Assembly: GCF_045528445.1 (NCBI RefSeq)
Contig: NZ_JBGQQU010000035.1
Location: forward strand, 1 to 32,381
DNA: 32,381 bases
Origin: Desemzia sp045528445
GTDB taxonomy: Bacteria > Bacillota > Bacilli > Lactobacillales > Carnobacteriaceae
Reading direction: 5' to 3'
Shown: in pieces, positions 1 through 8,800 of the stretch
How the letters are laid out: every line of letters starts with the position of its first letter
Position numbering within the stretch: position 1 is the stretch's first letter
Notes under the pieces: model-generated
The model's input: the letters and a program-made list of their open reading frames with translations, nothing else
Databases searched by the model: none
What the model was told of the DNA's origin: nothing
Translations under genes and position numbers: made by a program

Positions 1-119
1 GGTTTTAGGAACGTTCTTCCAAAAGATGGGCCAGCAAGCGGCGGAGCCGTGCGGTAGCTGACAAGTGTACAAAAATAGAGTGCCTAAACTAGCGGAGTAA
101 TAGGACGCTCGAGAAAAAC
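1..119. other. Left-edge sequence of unknown content
   Basis: This stretch is locally richer in G+C than the intergenic DNA beside it. Two plus-strand frames are open from the window edge: one stops at 55-57 (ending ...SGGAVR) and another at 59-61 (ending ...AAEPCGS). Either could be the C-terminal tail of an upstream gene, but 18-19 codons are not enough to choose or to identify a product. No tRNA or rRNA signature was recognised. Confidence 0.2.
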
Positions 120-152
120 TTGACACATACTTAGTTGCTTTCTAGGTATAAA
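120..152 (+). promoter_or_regulatory. Possible esxA promoter
   Basis: A perfect TTGACA -35 hexamer lies at 120-125, with an AT-rich TATAAA at 147-152, about 50 bases before the esxA start codon. The 21-base spacing is longer than the usual 17, so either the true -10 is a weaker hexamer nearer 143, or this promoter needs an activator. Position and the perfect -35 box are the main support. Confidence 0.4.
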
Positions 153-205
153 ATTTGGTAAGTTTATTCTGGTTGTAAATTACTTATAGTAATGGAGGAG
201 AAAAA

Positions 206-496
206 ATGGCACAAATTAAACTAACACCGGAAGAGCTAAGAACTTCAGCGGTTAAATACACAAATGGTTCAACAGATATCGATAATGTATTATCTATTTT
301 AACCTCAGAGCAAGAAACGATTCGTGAAAATTGGGAAGGTACAGCATTTGAAAGTTTTGACAATCAATTTACGGAGCTAAAACCAAAAATTCAAGAATTT
401 TCACAATTATTGCAAGATATCAATACTCAGTTGAATTCAGTAGCAGATACTATTGAACAAACGGATCAAGATATTGCTGGGAAAATCGGATTCTAA
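206..496 (+). CDS. esxA: WXG100 secreted substrate EsxA
   Basis: This 96-residue protein is the small helical-hairpin substrate of the type VIIb secretion system, secreted as a dimer. The WxG turn is W43-E44-G45, between two amphipathic helices. The C-terminus carries the spaced secretion pattern hxxxDxxhxxxh: I83, D87, I90, I94. Length and motif spacing are typical of EsxA/YukE. The start is fixed by the ribosome site GGAGGAG about 6 bases upstream. It is the first gene of the locus, and a strong 16-bp hairpin follows its stop codon, so it is probably made in excess of the membrane machine encoded downstream. EsxA is both substrate and essential component in known T7SSb systems. Confidence 0.95.
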   Translation: MAQIKLTPEELRTSAVKYTNGSTDIDNVLSILTSEQETIRENWEGTAFESFDNQFTELKPKIQEFSQLLQDINTQLNSVADTIEQTDQDIAGKIGF

Positions 497-518
497 ATCG
501 ATAATGTACTTAATTTTA

Positions 519-560
519 AAAACCAAAGGGAAGGGATGAGAATTCCCTTCCCTTTGGTTT
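519..560 (+). terminator. Intrinsic (partial) terminator between esxA and esaA
   Basis: Arms 519-535 and 545-560 form a perfect 16-bp stem with a 9-base loop, followed by a run of T (558-562). It lies between the esxA stop and the esaA ribosome site with no obvious new promoter behind it. It may therefore act as an attenuator that lowers machine-gene transcription relative to esxA. Confidence 0.8.
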
Positions 561-591
561 TTAGTCTAATTTGGAAAGGTGAAGGAAACGG

Positions 592-3500
592 ATGGAAGAA
601 AAAAAGGGGATCTGGTTTAAAATTGGAGGAGCACTGATTGTTTTTTCAGTATTGATGTTTATGCTGAACCATCAAATACAAGGCAAAAATCAACAAAATG
701 AAACAGCTGGTGATTCTACAGATAAAGTATCTATGGATGTTAAAGGTAAGATGGACATTGCTATTGTCAATGAAGATGAAGGAACGATCGTCGATAATAC
801 ATCTTATGACTTGGGATCTAATTACATAAAACAAGTAGAAAAAAATGAGGATTACAATTGGTATGTCGTCAGTAGAGGGAGTGCGGAAACTGGTTTAAAT
901 GAAGGCTCTTATCAGTTGATGCTGATTATACCGAATAATTTTTCAGCTAAAATATTGGATTTGAAAGATGCAAATCCAGAAAAAGTCTCCGTTCAATACA
1001 GAGTGAATGCGAATGGAAATGGTGATTTAGAAGCAGAAGCCAATCGTGTAGGTCATGAAATCGTGAATGGATTGAATCAACAATTAGTAGATGTCTATGT
1101 AGCGACTATATTAGTGAATCTGTCACAAGCACAAAATAGCGTTCAAGAAATAGTAAACGGCAATAATGGCAATATGTTTTCATATGAAGATCAAGTGTAT
1201 GGGACTGCTTTGAATTTCGAAAATGCGATTCCGACGATTAAAACACATACGGACACAAGCCTTCAAGGAAACGAGCGATTGACAAATACGCTGATTGAAA
1301 ATACAGAAGGATTTACTGAATACAGTCAATCCTTGATGGAATACGATTCTCAATTAAAGGAATATGGTGCAACTTTGGAGAGTGACTCAACTTCTTATGC
1401 TGCTTTTATGGAGCAATTGATGAGTATGGATGCCAATTTATTAAATGATGAAACACAAAATCTATTTCAATCCATCCAAACTTCCAATCGTCAATTACTC
1501 GCCCAATTCCAACAACCTGGACCGATCATGTTGGCGGAAAATCAATTTGATACCTATGCCAGCGAGTTTACACGATTACAGAATTATATGGATGAAATGA
1601 ATGGAAAAATCACGGAGCAAGAAGAACTAATGGATCAACAATTGGCATCTGTGAATACATTTGTGGACAAACAACTAATGGGATATTATAAAAAGGATGG
1701 GACTATCAGCCTAAGGGACTTCCTGTCATTACATGAAAATGATAAAGAAACCAATGCGTTTATGAAAGAGATAGCAGCGAATGAAGCTCTTCATCAACAA
1801 AGCGTATTGAACAAAATAGCTTCCTTACCGTATTTCAGTATTAAGGATGGAGATACAAGAGCTCAATTAACCTTAATTGAAAATGAAGAAACGATTCGTT
1901 TGATTGATTCTATCAACAAGCAAACGGAGTACCTGAAAAGTTTCAGTACTAGCCCAAATGAAGAAGCAAATACACTGAAACAAAGAGTAGCAGCTGCTTA
2001 TACAGCTTTGAGTCCATTTGTAACCAACAAAGAAGAAAAGACTTTTTCATTTGAAATTGACAATAGTGATGGGAAAATTGAACCTGGTAGTAAAATTACG
2101 GTCGATTTCCCAGATGGAGTTTTGGGTTCGTGGTCGGCAGAGGACCAAACTGTTGGTGGCAAAGAAATGATTGTGATCAAGGGTTCTTATACTATTAATA
2201 AATTGCCTGAAGACCAAACGGAAAAGCAGCAAATTGTAGTAGAATTGCTTCAAGAGCCAATAAAATCAACCCCTATTTATGAAGAATCAAGGGAATCTGA
2301 TAAAGGCGATAAACCAAATGCTGAATCTAGCACAGAAACTGGCCTAGAATCTCTTTTAGAAGATAATCAGACTGAAGCTGGAGAAGAGAAGGGAACATCC
2401 ACAGAAAAAGAAATAGAGCCGGATAAGCCTATCATAGGTTGGGAAGAAGGCAGAGCTGGAGTTCGTTACGTATTTTATGAAGAAATTGATTATTATTCTG
2501 ACTTAGCAGGACAGGATTACCGTGAAGCTCTAAATAACTACAGTGAAGTAATAGGTGAAGTCAAACAAGTGTATCAAAATGTATTTGAGCAGATCGGTAT
2601 CACAACAGATAGCGTTAATGAACCTGTTTTTGATGCTTATACCAAAACAGCAGAAGCGTTTTTAGATCGTGATGTGAGAACGTATCTATCAGATATTGTG
2701 ACCTACACGCTGACAGCTAATTTGACCAATTACCGCACATTAGCTGAGCAACAAATTAATGCGCGGTCAACAATGAATCATTTGACGCAACAAATACCTG
2801 TTCTGGCAAATAAATTGGTGGATATCCGCACAACAGCACAGGCGAATTCAGAACAGATTGATGTGCAATTGCAGTTATTGTCCAACTGGCAAGAACAAGC
2901 TCAAAATCTGACGGAATTAGGAACAGAAAGTGCACTGGACCAAGAATCTAGTTCAGCAACAGCTGAAGATATTCATTCTCAATTAAGTCAGTTGCTGCAA
3001 ACTAGCGGAAGTTTGATGAGCAATTCTGAAAATACTGTGGAAATGGCTAATTCAGTAGCGGATATTTTCCAAGATTTTGATGCAGATGTATCAGTATTGG
3101 CATCAAGCAGCGAAGAACTGTCATCAGATGCTGCCGGTTTAATGAGTCGTTTCCAAGAACAAGTGCAAGAAAATAATGATTTTGCTGGTGGATTTGTGGA
3201 ATTGCTGAAAAACACACACAACAATGGCGTGTTGAATGAAAATGTCATGAACTTCATTGCTAATCCAGTTGAACAAGACTTCAAAGGTTCTGTGCAAGCA
3301 GCGGAAACCGTGAATCCATTTAGTTGGGTATTGATGGCCTATGGTATTTCCTTATTTGCGGGGTATTTAGTGGCTGCAAACCAATTAGTCTTTTTGAAAA
3401 AAGATGATTTTGATGAATCAAATGGAGCATTCAAATTAAGAGCTTATCCATTAGCGATCGTAGTTGGTTTGAGTGCAGTTATAGGTGTGATCGAAGGAAT

Positions 3501-3882
3501 CGTTAGTGGAAATGTGTTGGCTATTCCAGTTGATTATATGCTGCAATGGATTTCATTTATGGTGTTGATCAGTGTTGTGTTTGCCTTATTGAATTATGGA
3601 TTGATCAAGTTATGGAAAAACATTGGATTGGGAATCAGTATTTATTTCTTGATCAGCTATGTTTTTGTGACCGAAATGATAGGAACAGTCAATAGTTTAA
3701 CGGGCTTTGCGGAAACTGTTCGTAATGTGAATCCGTTGATGCTAGGAGAAAGAGCTTTACGGGCAGTTTTAAGTGTTCAAAGCAGCGCTGGATATGTGAC
3801 TGGATTGATCTTGATCGCTATCATTTTAACCGCATTATTATTAGTCATTAAAAAGAAAACACCTAAACAAGAGGTGGTATAG
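592..3882 (+). CDS. esaA: Type VII secretion membrane protein EsaA
   Basis: A 1096-residue core T7SSb membrane subunit of the EsaA/YueB family; in Bacillus subtilis YueB is also the SPP1 phage receptor. An N-terminal transmembrane helix lies near residues 9-27. A very long extracellular region of mostly coiled, Gln/Asn-rich helices follows, and the last 200 residues (from about 905) hold five or six hydrophobic helices. Within the ectodomain, residues about 483-557 look like a beta-rich (Ig-like) insertion. This is followed by an acidic, low-complexity Glu/Ser/Thr linker at about 561-616. The start codon follows AAGGTGAAGG. The essA start codon lies 5 bases beyond the stop, so the two genes are co-transcribed. 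Confidence 0.93.
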   Translation: MEEKKGIWFKIGGALIVFSVLMFMLNHQIQGKNQQNETAGDSTDKVSMDVKGKMDIAIVNEDEGTIVDNTSYDLGSNYIKQVEKNEDYNWYVVSRGSAETGLNEGSYQLMLIIPNNFSAKILDLKDANPEKVSVQYRVNANGNGDLEAEANRVGHEIVNGLNQQLVDVYVATILVNLSQAQNSVQEIVNGNNGNMFSYEDQVYGTALNFENAIPTIKTHTDTSLQGNERLTNTLIENTEGFTEYSQSLMEYDSQLKEYGATLESDSTSYAAFMEQLMSMDANLLNDETQNLFQSIQTSNRQLLAQFQQPGPIMLAENQFDTYASEFTRLQNYMDEMNGKITEQEELMDQQLASVNTFVDKQLMGYYKKDGTISLRDFLSLHENDKETNAFMKEIAANEALHQQSVLNKIASLPYFSIKDGDTRAQLTLIENEETIRLIDSINKQTEYLKSFSTSPNEEANTLKQRVAAAYTALSPFVTNKEEKTFSFEIDNSDGKIEPGSKITVDFPDGVLGSWSAEDQTVGGKEMIVIKGSYTINKLPEDQTEKQQIVVELLQEPIKSTPIYEESRESDKGDKPNAESSTETGLESLLEDNQTEAGEEKGTSTEKEIEPDKPIIGWEEGRAGVRYVFYEEIDYYSDLAGQDYREALNNYSEVIGEVKQVYQNVFEQIGITTDSVNEPVFDAYTKTAEAFLDRDVRTYLSDIVTYTLTANLTNYRTLAEQQINARSTMNHLTQQIPVLANKLVDIRTTAQANSEQIDVQLQLLSNWQEQAQNLTELGTESALDQESSSATAEDIHSQLSQLLQTSGSLMSNSENTVEMANSVADIFQDFDADVSVLASSSEELSSDAAGLMSRFQEQVQENNDFAGGFVELLKNTHNNGVLNENVMNFIANPVEQDFKGSVQAAETVNPFSWVLMAYGISLFAGYLVAANQLVFLKKDDFDESNGAFKLRAYPLAIVVGLSAVIGVIEGIVSGNVLAIPVDYMLQWISFMVLISVVFALLNYGLIKLWKNIGLGISIYFLISYVFVTEMIGTVNSLTGFAETVRNVNPLMLGERALRAVLSVQSSAGYVTGLILIAIILTALLLVIKKKTPKQEVV

Positions 3883-3884
3883 AG

Positions 3885-4376
3885 ATGAAAAAAAGAAGTT
3901 GTTTTCTGCTGGGGGTTTTAGGAGTATGGTTGTGTTTATATCCGCAAGAAGTTTCAGCTGAGGATTCTTCCGATTCAAGAAGTGTAAACATTCAAGTAGA
4001 TCGTTTAGAAGGCGGGCCTGAATCGCGTTCGAACTTTTCAACAAATAACAGCGCCTTGTTTCACTTAGAGGATACGCAACAACTGCATGAATACAAAGAG
4101 CAGCAACAAGCCTTAAGAAACCAGCAGGCCGACAATTTATTTACCAAACCCATCAAAGACACTACTCATGATACAATTGAAAAGATAAACTTGTTTACTT
4201 CTCAGATAAATGCCAGCTCTTCAACAAGTCCAGCGACTGAAATAAACTTTCAGTCGCTGGCGCTGGCTAATTTAACTGAGAACAACTGGTTCTGGTTGAT
4301 GGTTGTTCTGGTAGTATCAGCAGCACTTTTAGCTTCATATCAAATGTATAAGAGGGATAAACATGCCAGATACTGA
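3885..4376 (+). CDS. essA: Type VII secretion membrane protein EssA
   Basis: A 163-residue small membrane component of the T7SSb machine. It has an N-terminal signal/transmembrane segment (about residues 5-25, ending ...VSAED) and a second membrane helix near the C-terminus (about 132-152, NWFWLMVVLVVSAALLA), followed by a short basic cytoplasmic tail. The hydrophilic middle is Gln-rich. This matches EssA/YueC in length and topology, although EssA sequences are poorly conserved, so the assignment leans on the gene order. Its last 14 bases overlap the start of esaB, which suggests translational coupling. Confidence 0.88.
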   Translation: MKKRSCFLLGVLGVWLCLYPQEVSAEDSSDSRSVNIQVDRLEGGPESRSNFSTNNSALFHLEDTQQLHEYKEQQQALRNQQADNLFTKPIKDTTHDTIEKINLFTSQINASSSTSPATEINFQSLALANLTENNWFWLMVVLVVSAALLASYQMYKRDKHARY

Positions 4377-4605
4377 ACACATTAATATCACATTGATGTT
4401 AAAAAACGGAAATCAAGTTGATTTACGCATTCCTATTTTCATCAGTGCAGCTGCATTAGTGCACCAAATGGAATCCATTTTTCATTTGGAAAAGAAAGAA
4501 GGCATGAAGCAAATCAAAGTCCGTACAAAGGGATTGGTTTTAACAGAAGACCAACAGCTTTATGACTATCCGATAACGGATGGAGACATTATAGAAATTA
4601 TCTAA
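4363..4605 (+). CDS. esaB: Ubiquitin-fold protein EsaB
   Basis: An 80-residue cytoplasmic protein of the EsaB/YukD ubiquitin-like family. The pattern is a beta-grasp fold: an opening beta strand (HINITLMLKNG), a long helix (ISAAALVHQMESIF), and a terminal strand with the typical 'D.Y.I.DGDIIEII' ending. It lacks the C-terminal di-glycine of true ubiquitin, as other YukD proteins do. It acts as an essential or regulatory cytoplasmic component of T7SSb. The gene overlaps essA, and essB starts 11 bases after its stop codon. Confidence 0.92.
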   Translation: MPDTEHINITLMLKNGNQVDLRIPIFISAAALVHQMESIFHLEKKEGMKQIKVRTKGLVLTEDQQLYDYPITDGDIIEII

Positions 4606-4615
4606 GGAGAACCGC

Positions 4616-5815
4616 ATGGAGCAAACAGAAAACAACCCACAGTCTAGGACAATCATGTTCGACAATGCTGAATTCGAATACCTGAAAACCAATCAGGAAT
4701 GGACAGTTGCGCTGATCAAATCAGCAGCCAATTTAAAAAATGAGCAACAGTTAGCGGTTTTAAAAGTGCCAGAACCGTATTTTCTGCCGTGTACATATGA
4801 AGTGACGGAAGATAAATTACTGTTTCATTATGCTATCGAGCGTCCTGGTTACACCACCCAAGACATACAAGCATTGGACAATACGGATAAATTAAAAGCA
4901 GTAGTAAATTTGTTGTCTGTTGAACGATTCAGCTCATTTCCGTATACTTTTTTCTTACATCCAGAAAATATTTATTATGATTACAATTTGATTCCTTCTA
5001 TTGCTTATCGGGGGATCAAAGAGCAGATGCCGCCGACGGAAATGAATGACGTTTTTTTATTGCGCAATTTAAAAAGCTATATCATCAGTCTGTTTCAGAC
5101 ACAGTACAATTTTACAGATCTGTATGAAGGGAATTTGGAAAATATAACAGGCAATGAATTTATTATACACATCAAAAATGCGGAAACCTTTAACCAATTA
5201 GCCGAGTACCTTAAACAGATATACCACCAAAAAACGCAGGAAGACAAACTGAAATATCAAAAAGTAGATAAGAAGAAATATACATGGTCACGACAATTGT
5301 CCATTTGGTTCGGAGCGGCCTTGGTTATTGCTCTAGCTGCCTTGATTTATTTTGTCTTTATCCGCAGTCCTTTTCAAAATCGCTTATTACAAGCAGATGC
5401 TTATTTTGTCCAAAATAACTACTCAGAAGTGGTTTCGACATTAAATCCAGTGGATCACACTGATTTACCGGTCACACAAAAGTACATTTTGGCTTACTCA
5501 GTAGTGCAAGGTCAGAATTTTAATGAAGAGCAAAAAAAAGTGATTTTGAACAACGTCAGTTTGAAATCGGATACCAACTACTTAGATTTTTGGGTCCATA
5601 TTGGTCGCGGCGATTTTGAAGAAGCGATCGATGTGGCGAAAAAGATCGGCGATTACGATTTGATTTTATACGGTTTGGTTCAAATTCGGGAACAGATCGT
5701 TAATAATCCAGATTTAACGGGAGAAGAACGAGAAGAACAATTGAGTCAGTATGAGAACCAGTATGATGAATACACGAAAGAAAGAGATTCTATTCTTGAT
5801 GAAAGCACAGAGTAA
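4616..5815 (+). CDS. essB: Type VII secretion pseudokinase-like protein EssB
   Basis: A 399-residue membrane subunit of T7SSb. Residues 1 to about 215 match the cytoplasmic pseudokinase-like domain of EssB/YukC. A single transmembrane helix follows at about 227-247 (IWFGAALVIALAALIYFVFI). Residues 255-399 form the extracellular helical domain, which is rich in charged residues at the end. EssB contacts EssC in known systems. The ribosome site is AAGGAGAACC. The length is near the family norm of about 400. The gene is flanked by esaB and essC on the same strand. Confidence 0.93.
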   Translation: MEQTENNPQSRTIMFDNAEFEYLKTNQEWTVALIKSAANLKNEQQLAVLKVPEPYFLPCTYEVTEDKLLFHYAIERPGYTTQDIQALDNTDKLKAVVNLLSVERFSSFPYTFFLHPENIYYDYNLIPSIAYRGIKEQMPPTEMNDVFLLRNLKSYIISLFQTQYNFTDLYEGNLENITGNEFIIHIKNAETFNQLAEYLKQIYHQKTQEDKLKYQKVDKKKYTWSRQLSIWFGAALVIALAALIYFVFIRSPFQNRLLQADAYFVQNNYSEVVSTLNPVDHTDLPVTQKYILAYSVVQGQNFNEEQKKVILNNVSLKSDTNYLDFWVHIGRGDFEEAIDVAKKIGDYDLILYGLVQIREQIVNNPDLTGEEREEQLSQYENQYDEYTKERDSILDESTE

Positions 5816-5859
5816 GAGAGACCAACGTATAAGAATACGGAGTAAGGAAGGTGTAACCG

Positions 5860-8800
5860 GTGGAACAAGTGAAATACCAAGAAAAAAGAACTAAACCGCT
5901 TAGTCTGATCGTCTATGATTTAATGGAGAGGTATCAGTTTGATATTGCGGCAGAAGAAAAAGAAAATGCCTATTCCATTTCGTTGGAGGAAAAAAGATTT
6001 TCTACCTTGAACCGCTTATTTCTGGATGTGCCATTAGGGCCTATTCATGTTATTGGCAGACGAGTTAGGGTCCAATTCAATGAAGAAATCATAGAAGGAC
6101 AGCTGAATGAGTGGATATCTCTTCCGATAGATCAAGGAGAGATCCAGTTTTATTTAGGGGACCAACTGCCGCAAAAACGATATGATCTGGCTACTAAAAA
6201 TACCTTATTGATCAGTCCGCATCAAAATGCAGATATCCAACTGGCAACTCCTTCGTTAAAGGCTATTTTTAAAAGAGATGATCACTCTCAATGGTGGTAC
6301 GAGTTGCTTGAAGGTTCTTTATACGTAAACAATCGTCTTGTCCAAGCACAAACAGGGGCCATCGAATTTGGAGACGAAGTAGCTTTTCAAAATCATAAAC
6401 TCAAGCTGGTCAAAGATGAATTGCAAGTTCGGAAATCTGAGTCTATGCAAGTAAACTTGCAAGAAGTGGTTTTCTCAAGGTATGAGTATCCAGAAGATTA
6501 TCCTGACTACCATCGGTCACCTAGGATCATTTACCGCAATCCGGAAAAGAAGGTAGAAGTAAAAGCTCCACCTCAACTGCCTAAAAAGCCGTCAGAACAG
6601 TTGTTAAAGATTATTGTGCCGCCATTGGTCATGGTGACTTTACTGATCATGATCAGTATTTTTCAACCAAGAGGGTTGTACATTATCATTACTTTAGCGA
6701 TGTCCTTGTTAACAGCTGTTTTTTCTATCCAACGTTATTTCACGCAAAAGCGCGAGTATCGAAAAGCGCTGGAAGAAAGAACGAATACATATCAGAGCTA
6801 TTTAAAAGCGAAAGCCAAAGATTTGTACCACGATAAAAAAGAACAAGAAAACGGACAACACTATCATTACCCCTCCATCAGTGAGATTGAAGAGTTGACC
6901 GTCAGCATGAACCATCGAATTTATGAAAAAACACCAAACCATTTTGACTTTCTGCACTACCGTCTAGGATTGGGAAAAGTTCCGAATTCTGTCGATTTGA
7001 CTTACTCGAATAAAGAAAGAGAAAAAAAATTAGACGATTTGGAGACACAAGGCTATCACTTATTTGAACAGTACCAGTCCTTAGACCAAATGCCGATCAC
7101 GGTCAATTTGACTGATGCACCGGTGGGCTATATCGGTCCGAGAAAATTGGTTATCGAGCAGCTGCAGTTGCTGGTCAATCAATTGGCTTTTTTCCATAGT
7201 TACCATGAAATCCAGTTTATTACCATTTTTCCGGAAGAAGAAAAAGAAGACTGGAATTGGATGCGCTGGTTGCCGCATGCAAAATTAAGCGATACTAATG
7301 TACGAGGATTTGTCTATAACCAACGCAGCCGGGATCAAGTATTGAACAGCTTGTACCAGATCTTGAAAGAGCGGAAGAATGCGCTGGATGAGAAGAAAAA
7401 AGCCGATGACGGTTCATTGTTCAGTCCGCAATATGTAGTGTTGGTCACGGATGAGAAACTGATCTTGGATCACATGATCATGGAATTCTTTGATCAAAAT
7501 CCATTAGCTTTAGGATGCAGCATCATTTTTGTGCAAGATGTTCTAAGTTCATTATCGGAGAATGTTCAAACGGTTATTGACATTCGAGATCGAAATACCG
7601 GAGTTTTATTGATGGAAAGTGGAGAATTGAAGAATACACTGTTCCATTTAGACCATTTTCCAGATTCTTTCGACAAAGAACGGATTCCGCGCAAATTAGC
7701 ACCGTTAAAGCATTTGCAAAGCATTAAAAATGGCGTTCCGGATACAGTGACCTTCTTGGAAATGTACCAGGCTAGTCGTTTTGAAGACCTAGAAGTTGCC
7801 AAACGTTGGCAGGAGCATTCACCGCATAAAACATTAGCAGTGCCAATCGGTTTAAGAGCTATGAATGATCCAGTACAATTGAACTTGCATGAAAAAGCAC
7901 ATGGACCACATGGATTGATTGCAGGAACAACAGGATCAGGAAAATCGGAGTTGATCCAAAGTTATATCTTGAGTTTGGCTGTCAATTTCCATCCACATGA
8001 TGTAGCATTTTTACTGATTGATTACAAAGGTGGAGGAATGGCAAATCTATTTGCTCATTTACCGCATTTATTGGGAACGATCACCAACTTGGATGGCAAT
8101 CAAAGTTTAAGAGCGTTGTCTTCCATCAAAGCCGAATTAAAAAGACGGCAGCAATTATTTTCATTGAACAATGTCAATCACATCAATCAGTACCAAAAAC
8201 TGGTCAAAAATGGAGATGTCTCTGAACCATTGCCCCATTTATTCCTGATCAGTGATGAATTTGCGGAATTAAAAGCCGAGCAGCCTGATTTTATGAAAGA
8301 ATTGGTTTCTACTGCTCGTATTGGACGTTCGTTAGGGATTCATTTGATATTAGCGACCCAGAAACCTACCGGAGTGGTAGATGACCAGATTTGGAGTAAT
8401 TCACGCTTTAAGATCGCATTGAAAGTAGCGGACCGTGCAGATTCTATGGAAATGCTGCGGACGCCAGATGCCTCTGAGATCACTCAAGTTGGCAGAGGAT
8501 ATATGCAGGTGGGAAACAATGAAATCTATGAGTTGTTCCAAAGTGCTTGGAGTGGTGCTGATTATCTTCCAGATAAAGAAACACAGCACATTGAAGATCA
8601 CACCATCTATATGGTTAATGATTTAGGACAATATGAGATATTGAACGAGGATCTAAGCGGGTTAGACTCTGTTGAAGAAATCAAACAGCTCCCTACAGAA
8701 TTGGATGCTGTGATCGAAGGTATCCAAAGAGAAGTATTCAAAGAAAAAATCAAACCGATTTCAAAACCTTGGCTGCCTCCTTTAAAAGAGCGAATCTATG

